A stretch of 64,000 nucleotides of DNA from Tabrizicola_A sp964393035 (GTDB taxonomy: Bacteria > Pseudomonadota > Alphaproteobacteria > Rhodobacterales > Rhodobacteraceae). Shown piece after piece: positions 1 to 8,306 of this stretch. The notes below the pieces were generated by a model, which was not told the origin of the DNA, ran no database searches, and was given only the letters and a program-made list of their open reading frames with translations. The number at the start of each line of letters is the position of its first letter. Position 1 is the stretch's first letter. The stretch spans positions 404,126-468,125 of the forward strand of contig CAYMRX010000002.1 in NCBI GenBank assembly GCA_964393035.1. Reading direction: 5' to 3'. A program made the position numbers and the translations under genes.

Positions 1-771
1 GCCAAGCTGGAGGATCAGATCGGCACGGCGCTTTTCTTGCGCGAATATCGTCGGGTGCGGCTGACCGAGGCAGGCCAACGCTTTCATGCCGATGTGACCA
101 TTGGCCTGTCGCATATCCAACGCTCGGCCCAAAGCCTGCGGGCGGTGGCAACCGGCAGCCATGTGACGCTGGCCTGCTCCACCGCCTTTGCCGCCTATTG
201 GATGGTGCCCCGGATGGAGGAATTCCGTGCCGCCCTGCCCGATGTCGATCTGCGCATCCAGACCTCGGACCGCGATCTGGATCTGGTGGGCGAGGGCATT
301 CCTTTGGGCGTGCGCGGCGGCTTTCCGGGCGACTGGCCGCATTATGACAGCGCGGTGCTGGCGGCCGAAGAAATCTATCCGGTGTGCAGCGCGGGCTATC
401 TGGGAAAACAACCCAAACCCGCCAAACCCGCCGATCTTCTGGGCCTGAAGCTGATCCACCTGGAAGAACCCTTCCGGTCGGCAACGACTTGGGCCGATTG
501 GTTCGCTGCGGCCGGAATCGCGCGCAGGCAGGTGCCAAAGGGGTTGTCGATCAACGATTATGTGCTGGTGGTGCAGGCGATGATCGAAGGCCAAGGCGTG
601 GCGCTTGGCTGGCATCACCTGATCGGCGGACTGGTGGAAAAGGGTGTTCTGGTGCGCCTGTCAGATCAGCGCCTGTCCACCGGCAAGGATTTTCACGTCA
701 TCTGGCCGCGCGAGGTGCGGCTGTCGGGCGAGGCGGCGCGGGTGCGCGACTGGCTTCTGGCGCAGCGTTAG
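1..771 (+). CDS. LysR-family transcriptional regulator, 5'-truncated by the window edge
   Basis: The frame is open from base 1, so the start lies outside the window. The first residues (LFLREYRRVRLTEAG) are the end of a LysR winged helix-turn-helix, and the rest is a LysR effector domain of GcvA type (DVDLRIQTSDRDLDLVGEG, then an LGVRGG segment). It presumably binds DNA as a tetramer with a small-molecule co-inducer; the ligand cannot be read. It converges on the glycerate kinase gene and their stop codons overlap by 4 bp (768-771), so it is not in that operon. Whether it controls the serine-cycle genes is unknown. The family is sure, the target is not. Confidence 0.9.
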   Translation, partial: AKLEDQIGTALFLREYRRVRLTEAGQRFHADVTIGLSHIQRSAQSLRAVATGSHVTLACSTAFAAYWMVPRMEEFRAALPDVDLRIQTSDRDLDLVGEGIPLGVRGGFPGDWPHYDSAVLAAEEIYPVCSAGYLGKQPKPAKPADLLGLKLIHLEEPFRSATTWADWFAAAGIARRQVPKGLSINDYVLVVQAMIEGQGVALGWHHLIGGLVEKGVLVRLSDQRLSTGKDFHVIWPREVRLSGEAARVRDWLLAQR

Positions 772-2006
772 CGCGCGCCCAGCACAAGGATCTGCACATC
801 GGCCACATTGGTGCCGGTGGCCCCCGTCACCAGAAGATCGCCCGCCAGCGCCAGCGCCCGGTTGCTGTCATTATTGGCCAAAAGCGCGGTGGCATCGCCG
901 CCCGCCGCCCGGATACGCCCCATGGTCCCGGCATCGACAAGGCCACCCGCCGCCTCGGTCGGGCCATCACGGCCATCGGTGCCGCCTGACAGAAACACCC
1001 AAGGCCGGCCAAGATCCGGCATCCCCATCGCCACCCGCAGCGCAAGTTCCTGATTGCGCCCGCCGAGCCCCTTGCCGCGCAAGATCACCGTGGTCTCGCC
1101 GCCAAAAACCAGCACATCGCCGTCGGCATGTTGCGCTGCCGTGATAATCTGCGCCGCGGCATCAGCCACATCCCCGGTCAGCGTATCCGACAGGATATGT
1201 GCCCCGGTTCCGGCGGCCGTGACCACGGCCTCAAGACTTTTGCGGTTCGAGCCGATCAGCACATTTGTGGCCTGAACCGGCGGCAGCGCCACTTCGGGCC
1301 GCTGCAAAGCCGCACGAACACTTTCTGGCAAGCGCGACAAAAGGTTCAGGTTTTCAAACATCTTGCGGGCCTCAGATCGACTTCCCACCGGGGAAACCGT
1401 CAGACCCGAGGCGATGACCCGCAGATCATCGCCAATCACGTCGGAGAGGATATAGGCGGTCACGGGCGCGGGCCGGGCGGCCTGCAACAGCCCGCCACCT
1501 TTCAGCCGCGACAACCCCTGCCGCACCAGATTCAACTGCGAAATATCCACGCCCGCGCCCAAAAGGATACGGCTGACCTCGGCTTTTTCGGCCAAGGTCA
1601 CGCCTGCAACCGGGGCGGGCAACAGCGCCGAACCACCGCCCGAAATCAATGCGATCACCCGGTCAGCAGGACGGGCGTTCAAAAGCAAGGCCTCGACCGC
1701 AATCGCCGCCATCTCACCATTTGCATCCGGCACCGGATGGCCTGCGGCGTTGACAATCGCCCCGGCCACGGGCCGCGCGTTTTCGTAATTCGTCACCACC
1801 AGCGCCTCAAACGGCGTGTTCAGCCGTGGCAACAGCGCCTCGGCCATCGGCACGGCGGCCTTGCCAATCGCGACGATGCGCAGCTTACCTCCGGGATCGG
1901 GCACCGGCAGCGGATGGCTTTGCATGGCCCGCGACAGGGCGATGCCCGGATCAGCCGCCTCACAGGCGACCTGAAACAGCGCCCTCGCCCTGTCACGCAA
2001 GTTCAT
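768..2006 (-). CDS. gck: Glycerate 2-kinase, MOFRL family (serine cycle)
   Basis: This 412-residue protein has the DUF4147 N-terminal half (VIALISGGGSALLPAP near residue 140) and the C-terminal MOFRL half (GKGLGGRNQELALRVA and LSGGTDGRDGPTEAAGG). That is the class II ATP-dependent glycerate kinase, which makes 2-phosphoglycerate from the D-glycerate delivered by hydroxypyruvate reductase. Such proteins are also annotated as hydroxypyruvate reductase TtuD, but the MOFRL signature indicates a kinase. The ATG (2004-2006) directly follows the TGA of the malyl-CoA lyase gene with no spacer, so the two are translationally coupled. The surrounding serine-cycle genes make the C1-assimilation role likely. 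Confidence 0.9.
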   Translation of the reverse strand: MNLRDRARALFQVACEAADPGIALSRAMQSHPLPVPDPGGKLRIVAIGKAAVPMAEALLPRLNTPFEALVVTNYENARPVAGAIVNAAGHPVPDANGEMAAIAVEALLLNARPADRVIALISGGGSALLPAPVAGVTLAEKAEVSRILLGAGVDISQLNLVRQGLSRLKGGGLLQAARPAPVTAYILSDVIGDDLRVIASGLTVSPVGSRSEARKMFENLNLLSRLPESVRAALQRPEVALPPVQATNVLIGSNRKSLEAVVTAAGTGAHILSDTLTGDVADAAAQIITAAQHADGDVLVFGGETTVILRGKGLGGRNQELALRVAMGMPDLGRPWVFLSGGTDGRDGPTEAAGGLVDAGTMGRIRAAGGDATALLANNDSNRALALAGDLLVTGATGTNVADVQILVLGAR

Positions 2007-2984
2007 TCACGCCCCCGAAATCTGCCGGGCCTTCTGGACCAGCACTTCGGCCTGCCGGATCGAGGCATAGTCGATCAGGCGGCCATCCAAGGACACCGCG
2101 CCCTTGCCTTCGGCGGCGGCCTGCGTCATCGCCGCCAGAATCCGCTGGGCACGGGTCACTTCGGCCTCGGACGGGCTCATCACCTCATTGGCCAGCGCAA
2201 TCTGGCTGGGATGAATCGCCCATTTGCCCTCGCATCCCAGAACGGCGGCGCGTTTGGCGGCGGCGCGATAACCATCGGGATCAGAAAAATCGCCAAACGG
2301 CCCGTCCACCGGGCGCAACCCGTTGGCGCGGGCGGCGACGACCATGCGGGCGAGCGCATAGTGCCACATGTCGCCCCAATGCACGGCGCGGCTGCCGTCT
2401 TCCAGCTTGTCGGTCAGCACCGAGTAATCCGGGTTCACCCCGCCGATGATCGTGGTGCGTGCCCGGGTCGATGCGGCATAGTCGGCGACGCCGAAATGCA
2501 GCGATTCATTCCGCTTCGACGCGGCGGCGATTTCCGAGACGTTCTGCATGCCCAGCGCAGTCTCGATAATGTGTTCAAACCCGATGCGCTTTTTGTAGCC
2601 CTTGGCGTCTTCGATCTGCGTCACCATCATGTCGACGGCATAGACATCGGCCGCCGTGCCAACCTTGGGCACCATGATGAGATCCAGCCGTTCGCCCGCC
2701 TGTTCAACCACATCGACGACGTCACGGTACATGTAATGCGTGTCCAGCCCGTTGATTCGGACCGACATGGTTTTCTTGCCCCAATCCAGCTCGTTCAGGG
2801 CCTTAATGATGTTCTTCCGCGCCTGTGCCTTGTCATCGGGGGCGACCGCATCTTCCAAATCAAGGAAGATCACATCAGCATCGGATTGCGCTGCCTTTTC
2901 AAAAATTTGCGGGGCGCTTCCGGGAACGGCCAATTCGCTGCGATTCAGCCGTGCCGGGGCTTGGGTGATGACGTGAAAGCTCAT
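2007..2984 (-). CDS. mclA: L-malyl-CoA lyase, HpcH/HpaI (CitE-like) family
   Basis: This 325-residue CitE-type lyase has VIFLDLEDAVAPDDKAQAR (Mg-binding acidic residues, near residue 40), SVRINGLDT, LIMVPKVG, a HFGVADYAAS segment and the C-terminal GKWAIHPSQIALANEVM. It matches the Rhodobacter Mcl1/methylotroph MclA group, which cleaves L-malyl-CoA to acetyl-CoA and glyoxylate. Because malate-CoA ligase is encoded 2 kb away, the serine-cycle role is favoured over a purely 3-hydroxypropionate or ethylmalonyl-CoA role, though the enzyme can serve both. It is the first gene of the mclA-gck pair and sits downstream of a palindromic promoter at 3033-3077. Confidence 0.9.
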   Translation of the reverse strand: MSFHVITQAPARLNRSELAVPGSAPQIFEKAAQSDADVIFLDLEDAVAPDDKAQARKNIIKALNELDWGKKTMSVRINGLDTHYMYRDVVDVVEQAGERLDLIMVPKVGTAADVYAVDMMVTQIEDAKGYKKRIGFEHIIETALGMQNVSEIAAASKRNESLHFGVADYAASTRARTTIIGGVNPDYSVLTDKLEDGSRAVHWGDMWHYALARMVVAARANGLRPVDGPFGDFSDPDGYRAAAKRAAVLGCEGKWAIHPSQIALANEVMSPSEAEVTRAQRILAAMTQAAAEGKGAVSLDGRLIDYASIRQAEVLVQKARQISGA

Positions 2985-3032
2985 GCGCGGGGCCTTTCCC
3001 TTTGGTTGAATTTCGGCCAGAAGGGGGCGGAA

Positions 3033-3077
3033 AAATGTATACTGTCAAGAAAATATTTTTCCCAACAGTATACATTT
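3033..3077. promoter_or_regulatory. Perfect 13-bp inverted repeat overlapping the mclA-gck promoter
   Basis: The arms at 3033-3045 and 3065-3077 (AAATGTATACTGT and its exact complement) flank a 19-bp AT-rich spacer. On the minus strand a TTGGGA / TATACA pair (3060-3065 and 3036-3041, 18-bp spacer) overlaps it, so a bound protein would cover the promoter. The half-site pair GTATACT-N23-AGTAT recurs with identical spacing upstream of the aminotransferase gene. It lacks the GC stem and T tract of a terminator. The cognate regulator is inferred to be the adjacent LuxR-type protein. Confidence 0.7.
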
Positions 3078-3090
3078 GCATGCAATCTGC

Positions 3091-3711
3091 CTAGCGCGAC
3101 TTGAAGTAATAAGCAATCGCCTGCGTGCGGCTGGAGACGCCAAGTTTGTCGAAAAGGTTCGACAGGTGATACTTCACCGTGTTCGTCGAAATGTCGAATT
3201 CGCGGGCCAGATCCTTGTTCGCCAGCCCATTTGCCAAGGCCTCCAACAGCGCCTTTTCGCGGCGGGTCAACTGGTGGATCGGGTCGGCTTGCAGGCCCCG
3301 CACATCGACAAAGGGGAAGACCATTTTCCCCGCCGCAACCTCGACGCAGGTGTCCAAAAGCCGGTCAACGGGGGATTTACGGTCAACGAATCCCGCCGCC
3401 CCCGCCGCCATCGCCTTGAGCGTGACGGCCCCGGTCGGGTCTTCGGCATAGACCACCAGACGCGGGGCGGTTTCCTGATCGCGCAGCACCTCGGCCAGCT
3501 TTTGCCCGCCAAGCTGAGGGATCTGCCAATCGATCACCCCGACCTTCACCGGAACCCGCATCACGGCCCCCAAGAACCCCTCGGCAGTGGAGGATGTGGC
3601 GACAACCGAAAATCTGCGATCCTTTTCAAAGACTTCTGAAAGGGCTTGCAAGACCAGAGGGTTGCCTTCGGCCAAGGCAAGGTCGATGCGGTCAGTGGAT
3701 GGGGCGGACAT
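3091..3711 (-). CDS. NarL/LuxR-type response regulator, orphan, with an atypical receiver
   Basis: A receiver domain (residues ~9-125) is followed by a LuxR helix-turn-helix (LTRREKALLEALANGLANKD ... ISTNTVKYHLSNLFDKLGV). The phospho-acceptor Asp61 is present (VIDWQIP), but the usual acidic pair is reduced to one Glu (ALAEGNP) and the switch Thr/Ser site reads VVYAEDP, so control by phosphorylation may be weak or absent. No kinase gene is adjacent. The start at 3711 is chosen because AGGAGA lies just upstream; an in-frame ATG 15 codons earlier (3756) lacks this. It lies between the mclA-gck pair and the divergent sga-mtkAB-hprA operon, so it is the obvious candidate regulator of both. Confidence 0.85.
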   Translation of the reverse strand: MSAPSTDRIDLALAEGNPLVLQALSEVFEKDRRFSVVATSSTAEGFLGAVMRVPVKVGVIDWQIPQLGGQKLAEVLRDQETAPRLVVYAEDPTGAVTLKAMAAGAAGFVDRKSPVDRLLDTCVEVAAGKMVFPFVDVRGLQADPIHQLTRREKALLEALANGLANKDLAREFDISTNTVKYHLSNLFDKLGVSSRTQAIAYYFKSR

Positions 3712-3775
3712 GGTTTCTCCTGTGTTTCCAAGGGGAAATGGCGCAAACCCACCCATTCAGGTAGGCAATCAAACG

Positions 3776-3812
3776 GTATACTCCCGCATACTTACCAATA
3801 TGGATAGTATTT
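3776..3812. promoter_or_regulatory. Candidate operator upstream of the sga-mtkAB-hprA operon
   Basis: GTATACT at 3776-3782 and AGTATTT at 3806-3812 are separated by 23 bp, exactly the spacing seen in the mclA palindrome (3037-3043 and 3067-3073). A further ATACT lies at 3788-3792, 10 bp (one helical turn) after the first. The site lies in the gap between the divergent response regulator and aminotransferase genes, so it could serve both autoregulation and operon control. Binding is inferred only. Confidence 0.55.
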
Positions 3813-3850
3813 TACCCACCCAAAAGAACTTCCAAAAGCAGGAGTAAGGC

Positions 3851-5158
3851 ATGTTGCGGGCCAAGTCAAAGCGGCTTTTCCTGCAAGCACGAGCCGAGGG
3901 AGGAAAGCCCGTGACCCAGACCGCGATTCCGCAGCCATTGACGATTCCCGAAACCCTTGCCGCCGGGCCGGGACCGGGCAACACCGATGCGCGGGTGCTG
4001 GCGGCCTTTGCCAATGCCGGGCTGGCCGATCACATGCAGGCCGACGTTCTGCGCGGAATGATCGAATGCAAGCTGATGCTGCGCGAGATTTTCGGCACGA
4101 AGAATGTGCATACCTTTGGCGTCGCGGGCACCGGGTGGAGTGGCCTCGATTGCCTGTTTTCCGCCATCGGGCCGGGTGACAAGGTGGTGGCTTTCGTCAA
4201 CGGCACCTTCAGCGGCATTGATGCGCTGACCGTGCGGATGAAGGCATCGAGCCGTGCCGATCTGGCCGCCGATCCGCTGAACCCCAAGCCCGCGAATGTC
4301 ATCGTGGTGGATATCCCGCATGGCCAGTCGGTCAGCGCCGAGGTGATCGACAAGGCGCTGGCGATCCACAAGCCGACCTGGGCCGTCATGGCGCATTGGG
4401 AAACCGGCTCGGGGCGGATCAACGACCTGCGCGGGTTTTCGGACGCTTGCCAACGTCATGGCGTGATGGGGTTGGTGGATGCGGTGTCGTCCTTGGGGAT
4501 CGAGGATTTCTCGATTGACGATTTTCCGGGCGTGGCGGGCTGGGCTTCTTGCCCGCAAAAAGGCGTCTTGTGCCTGCCCCTGACCTATGCGCCGGTGAGT
4601 TTCACCGACCGCTATATCGCCCATCTGAAGGCGCATGGTGCCGCGACCTATGTGCATCACCCGATCCTTGAGGCCCGGCATTGGGCGATCCTTGACGGCA
4701 AGGATGCAGGCACGGGCACCTATCACCGCACCCATTCCGGCTATGCGGTGGCCGCGTTCCACGAGGCTTTGCGGATCAACCTGCAACATGGCCGGGCGCA
4801 GAAGGCGCGGGATTATGCCTTCCACGAGGCGGGCCTGCGGCAGGCGGTGGAGGCCCTGGGCTGCACCGTCACCTCGAACATGACCAGCCTTGTGGTCTTG
4901 AACCTGCCCCCTGCCCTTGCGGGCCGGGAAAAGGAATTGGTTCAGGCGTGCCGCGCGACGGGCTTTGGCATCTGGCCGACGCTCTCGGAACCCGTGCAGG
5001 TGCGGATCGGCATCCTGAACCAGTTGTCGGAATCCGCCATCACCGGCATCGTCACCCGCTTTGCCGCGGCGATGATTGCGATGGGCGGCAAGGTGGAAAC
5101 CGGCGCGGCGCTGGCGGTTCTGGCGCGGCACTATGGCCGCAGCGTTGCGGCGAAGTAA
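3851..5158 (+). CDS. sgaA: Serine-glyoxylate aminotransferase (class V, PLP-dependent)
   Basis: This is a fold-type I class V aminotransferase with AGPGPGNTDARVLAAF near the N-terminus, the PLP-nitrogen aspartate in GLVDAVSSLG (D210) and the Schiff-base lysine in SCPQKGVLCLP (K237). It transfers the amino group of serine to glyoxylate, giving hydroxypyruvate and glycine, the entry to the reductive arm of the serine cycle. ATG 3851 has AGGAG six bases upstream. GTG 3911 also has a good GGGAGGA site and would remove 20 residues that do not resemble the family, so the true start may be 3911. The gene leads a plus-strand operon with mtkA, mtkB and hprA; the gap to mtkA is 12 bp. Confidence 0.9.
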   Translation: MLRAKSKRLFLQARAEGGKPVTQTAIPQPLTIPETLAAGPGPGNTDARVLAAFANAGLADHMQADVLRGMIECKLMLREIFGTKNVHTFGVAGTGWSGLDCLFSAIGPGDKVVAFVNGTFSGIDALTVRMKASSRADLAADPLNPKPANVIVVDIPHGQSVSAEVIDKALAIHKPTWAVMAHWETGSGRINDLRGFSDACQRHGVMGLVDAVSSLGIEDFSIDDFPGVAGWASCPQKGVLCLPLTYAPVSFTDRYIAHLKAHGAATYVHHPILEARHWAILDGKDAGTGTYHRTHSGYAVAAFHEALRINLQHGRAQKARDYAFHEAGLRQAVEALGCTVTSNMTSLVVLNLPPALAGREKELVQACRATGFGIWPTLSEPVQVRIGILNQLSESAITGIVTRFAAAMIAMGGKVETGAALAVLARHYGRSVAAK

Positions 5159-5170
5159 GGGGGGCGAGCG

Positions 5171-6367
5171 ATGGACATTCACGAATATCAGGCCAAGGAA
5201 ATCCTGTCGCGCTTTGGCGTGACCGTGCCGCCGGGCGGGCTGGCCTATAGCCCCGAACAGGCGGCTTACCGCGCCCGCGAATTGGGTGGCAACCGCTGGA
5301 TCGTCAAGGCGCAGGTGCATGCCGGGGGCCGGGGCAAGGCCGGGGGCGTGAAGCTTTGCGCCTCGGAAAACGAAATCCACGAGGCCACGAATGCCATGTT
5401 CGGCCGCAAGCTGGTGACGCATCAGACCGGCCCGGAAGGCAAGGGGATTTACCGCGTCTATGTCGAGGGCGCGGTGGAGTTCAACCGCGAGATTTACCTT
5501 GGCTTCGTGTTGGACCGCTCGTCGCAGCGGGTGATGATCGTTGCCAGTTCCGAAGGCGGAATGGAGATCGAGGAAATCTCGGCCAAAAAGCCGGACTCCA
5601 TCGTCCGCTCCACCGTCGAACCCGCCGTGGGCCTGCAAGAGTTTCAAGCACGCGAGATCGCCTATGCGCTGAAGATCCCGGCCGCGCTAACGCAACAGAT
5701 GGTCCGCACCCTGCAAGGCTGCTACCGCGCCTTCAATGAGCTGGACGCGACCATGGTGGAAATAAACCCCTTGGTCATCACCGCCGACAACCGGATTCTG
5801 GCGCTGGACGCCAAGATGACGTTCGACAGCAATGCGCTGTTCCGCCATCCGCAAATCTCGGAACTGCGGGACAAGTCGCAGGAAGACCCACGCGAGGCGA
5901 ACGCGGCGGATCGCGGGCTGGCCTATATCGGCCTGTCCGGCAATATCGGCTGCATCGTGAATGGGGCCGGTCTGGCCATGGCCACGATGGACACGATCAA
6001 ACTAGCGGGCGGTGAGCCTGCGAATTTTCTGGACATCGGCGGCGGGGCAACCCCGGAACGGGTGGCCAAGGCGTTTCGGCTGGTGATGTCGGACGGCAAT
6101 GTGCAGGCGATTTTGGTCAACATTTTTGCCGGCATCAACCGCTGCGACTGGGTGGCCGAGGGCGTGGTGCAGGCGCTGACGGCGAACCCGGTGGATGTGC
6201 CGGTGATCGTGCGGCTTTCCGGCACCAATGTGGAGGAAGGCCAGAAGATCCTCGCCAAGTCCGGCCTGCCGATCATCCGCGCCAATACGCTGATGGAGGC
6301 GGCTGAGCGCGCCGTCATGGCCTGGAAAAACGACCGCAAACAGAACACCAAGGTGAGGGCCGTCTGA
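5171..6367 (+). CDS. mtkA: Malate-CoA ligase (malate thiokinase) beta subunit
   Basis: This 398-residue ADP-forming acyl-CoA synthetase beta subunit has an ATP-grasp domain (MDIHEYQAKEILSRFGV; KAQVHAGGRGKAGGV; VEINPLV) and a C-terminal flavodoxin-like domain (LDIGGGA near residue 290; VNIFAGINRCD). Alone it could be succinyl-CoA synthetase SucC. Its position between serine-glyoxylate aminotransferase and hydroxypyruvate reductase, together with malyl-CoA lyase, makes malate the likely substrate. Its TGA overlaps the mtkB ATG by one base, as expected for subunits made in equal amounts. Confidence 0.88.
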   Translation: MDIHEYQAKEILSRFGVTVPPGGLAYSPEQAAYRARELGGNRWIVKAQVHAGGRGKAGGVKLCASENEIHEATNAMFGRKLVTHQTGPEGKGIYRVYVEGAVEFNREIYLGFVLDRSSQRVMIVASSEGGMEIEEISAKKPDSIVRSTVEPAVGLQEFQAREIAYALKIPAALTQQMVRTLQGCYRAFNELDATMVEINPLVITADNRILALDAKMTFDSNALFRHPQISELRDKSQEDPREANAADRGLAYIGLSGNIGCIVNGAGLAMATMDTIKLAGGEPANFLDIGGGATPERVAKAFRLVMSDGNVQAILVNIFAGINRCDWVAEGVVQALTANPVDVPVIVRLSGTNVEEGQKILAKSGLPIIRANTLMEAAERAVMAWKNDRKQNTKVRAV

Positions 6368-7260
6368 TGAGCATTTTTCTTGACCGTTCCAGCCGGATCA
6401 TCGTGCAGGGCATCACCGGCCGCATGGCGCAGTTTCACACCAAGGAGATGCTGGATTATGGCAGCAATGTCGTGGCGGGCGTGGTGCCCGGCAAGGGCGG
6501 GGAAACTGTCTTTGGCATTCCGGTGTTTGACACGGTGAAGCAGGCGGTGGAGGCGACGGGCGCGGATACCAGCCTGGTTTTCGTGCCGCCGCCCTTTGCT
6601 GCCGACAGTATCATGGAGGCCGCCGACGGCGGTATCCGTTACTGTGTTTGCATCACCGACGGCATCCCGGCGCAGGATATGATCCGCGTCAAACGCTATA
6701 TGATGCGCTATCCGCGCGAACGCCGCATGGTGCTGACCGGGCCGAATTGCGCGGGCACCATCAGCCCCGGCAAAGCCCTTTTGGGCATCATGCCGCCGCA
6801 TATCTATCTGCCGGGCAACGTGGGCATCGTCAGCCGGTCTGGCACGCTGGGCTATGAGGCGGCACAGCAGTTGAAGGACCGGGGGATTGGGGTATCCACA
6901 TCCGTCGGCATCGGCGGCGATCCGATCAACGGGTCTTCCTTCCGCGATGTGTTGGAGCGGTTCGAGGCTGACCCCGACACCCATATCATCTGCATGATCG
7001 GTGAAATCGGCGGGCCGCAAGAGGCGGAGGCGGCGGCCTATATTCAAGACCATATGACGAAACCCGTCATCGCCTATATCGCGGGCCTCACGGCACCCAA
7101 GGGGCGCACCATGGGTCATGCGGGCGCGATCATCTCGGCCTTTGGCGAGAGTGCCTCGGAAAAGGTGGAGATTCTGACGGCGGCGGGGGTGACCGTGGCG
7201 GAAAACCCCAGCGTCATCGGCGAAACCGTGGCGCGGGTCTTGAACAAGCGCGCAGCCTGA
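6367..7260 (+). CDS. mtkB: Malate-CoA ligase (malate thiokinase) alpha subunit
   Basis: This 297-residue alpha subunit has a CoA-binding Rossmann domain (IIVQGITGRMAQFHTKEML near residue 11) and a ligase-CoA domain (GIVSRSGTLGYEA). The phosphohistidine loop GRTMGHAGAII contains H251, which carries phosphate between nucleotide and acyl group. With MtkA it makes malyl-CoA from malate, ATP and CoA, the substrate for MclA. The start overlaps the mtkA stop (TGATG). SucD is the only serious alternative, and the operon context argues against it. Confidence 0.88.
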   Translation: MSIFLDRSSRIIVQGITGRMAQFHTKEMLDYGSNVVAGVVPGKGGETVFGIPVFDTVKQAVEATGADTSLVFVPPPFAADSIMEAADGGIRYCVCITDGIPAQDMIRVKRYMMRYPRERRMVLTGPNCAGTISPGKALLGIMPPHIYLPGNVGIVSRSGTLGYEAAQQLKDRGIGVSTSVGIGGDPINGSSFRDVLERFEADPDTHIICMIGEIGGPQEAEAAAYIQDHMTKPVIAYIAGLTAPKGRTMGHAGAIISAFGESASEKVEILTAAGVTVAENPSVIGETVARVLNKRAA

Positions 7261-7271
7261 AGGAGGCCGTC

Positions 7272-8243
7272 ATGGCAAAGCCAAAGGTTCTTGTGACGCG
7301 GCGTTGGCCGCAGGCGGTGGAGGCGAAGATGGCCGAGGTCTTTGACCTTGACCTGAACCGCGCCGACAGGCCGCTGGGTGTATCCGAGCTGAAGGACGCG
7401 TTGGGCCAATATGACGCCGTTCTGCCAACCGTGACGGACCGCCTTCCTGCGGCGGTGTTTGATCGGGCCGGTTCACGCACAAGAATCCTTGCCAATTACG
7501 GCGTGGGTTTTGCCCATATCGATACAGCGGCGGCGAAAGCCGCTGAAATCGCAGTGACGAACACCCCCGATGTTCTGTCGGAATGTACCGCCGATATTGC
7601 CATGACCCTGATGCTGATGGTGGCCCGTCGTGCCAGCGAAGGCGAGCGCGAGTTGCGCGAAGGCCGTTGGACCGGCTGGCGTCCGACCCATCTCATTGGC
7701 ACCAAGGTGTCGGGGGCGACGCTGGGCATCATCGGCTTTGGCCGCATCGGTCAGGCCATGGCGCAGCGGGCGCATTTCGGCTTTGGCATGAAAATCCTCG
7801 TGCAGAACCGCTCCCCCGTCGCACCGGAAATCCTTGCCCGCTACAATGCCGTGCAGGTGGCAACCATCGAAGACCTGCTGCCGGAATGCGATTTCGTCAG
7901 CTTGCACTGCCCCGGCGGGGCGGCAAACCGGCATCTCATCAACAGCCGTCGGTTGGACCTGATGCGGCCCGGCGCCTTTCTCATCAATACGGCACGCGGT
8001 GAGGTGGTGGACGAACATGCGCTGGCCCAAGCCCTGTGGTTCGGCACCATCGGCGGCGCGGGGCTGGATGTGTTCGAGCGCGAACCGCAGGTGCCAGAGG
8101 CACTTTTGGGCGCGGACAATCTGGTTCTCTTGCCGCATCTGGGATCTGCCACTCGCGAAACCCGCGAAGCGATGGGGTTTCGGGTGCTGGAAAACCTGAC
8201 CGATTTCTTTGCCGGGCGCCAACCCCGCGACCGGGTGGCGTGA
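7272..8243 (+). CDS. hprA: D-2-hydroxyacid dehydrogenase, probable hydroxypyruvate/glyoxylate reductase
   Basis: This 323-residue dehydrogenase has a nucleotide-binding LGIIGFGRIGQAMAQ (residues 151-165). The catalytic Arg lies in INTARGEVVDE, the Glu in DVFEREPQVP and the His in LLPHLGSATRE, the standard Arg-Glu-His set. It has an AGGAGG ribosome site at 7261 and is the last gene of the sga-mtkAB operon. In the serine cycle it reduces hydroxypyruvate to D-glycerate for the glycerate kinase; the family also reduces glyoxylate, so substrate assignment rests on context. A terminator follows at 8259-8288. Confidence 0.88.
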   Translation: MAKPKVLVTRRWPQAVEAKMAEVFDLDLNRADRPLGVSELKDALGQYDAVLPTVTDRLPAAVFDRAGSRTRILANYGVGFAHIDTAAAKAAEIAVTNTPDVLSECTADIAMTLMLMVARRASEGERELREGRWTGWRPTHLIGTKVSGATLGIIGFGRIGQAMAQRAHFGFGMKILVQNRSPVAPEILARYNAVQVATIEDLLPECDFVSLHCPGGAANRHLINSRRLDLMRPGAFLINTARGEVVDEHALAQALWFGTIGGAGLDVFEREPQVPEALLGADNLVLLPHLGSATRETREAMGFRVLENLTDFFAGRQPRDRVA

Positions 8244-8258
8244 GAAAGTTCGATTGGC

Positions 8259-8288
8259 AAAAAGACCCCGGCGCGACCGGGGCCTTTT
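8259..8288. terminator. Bidirectional intrinsic terminator between hprA and the ABC binding-protein gene
   Basis: A CCCCGG/CCGGGG stem (8266-8271, 8277-8282) with a 5-base loop is preceded by a run of A and followed by CCTTTTG. It can therefore end the plus-strand hprA transcript and the converging minus-strand transporter transcript. Confidence 0.7.
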
Positions 8289-8306
8289 GCATTGCGGACG
8301 GGGGCC

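Noticed and set aside
1128..3104. Long plus-strand frame of 658 codons opposite gck and mclA
   Set aside because: It is an antisense shadow in high-GC DNA; its His/Arg/Gly-rich sequence has no family features, and the minus-strand genes are certain.
3866..5647. Minus-strand frame of 593 codons opposite sgaA and mtkA
   Set aside because: It is a shadow of well-supported plus-strand enzymes, with no recognisable domain.
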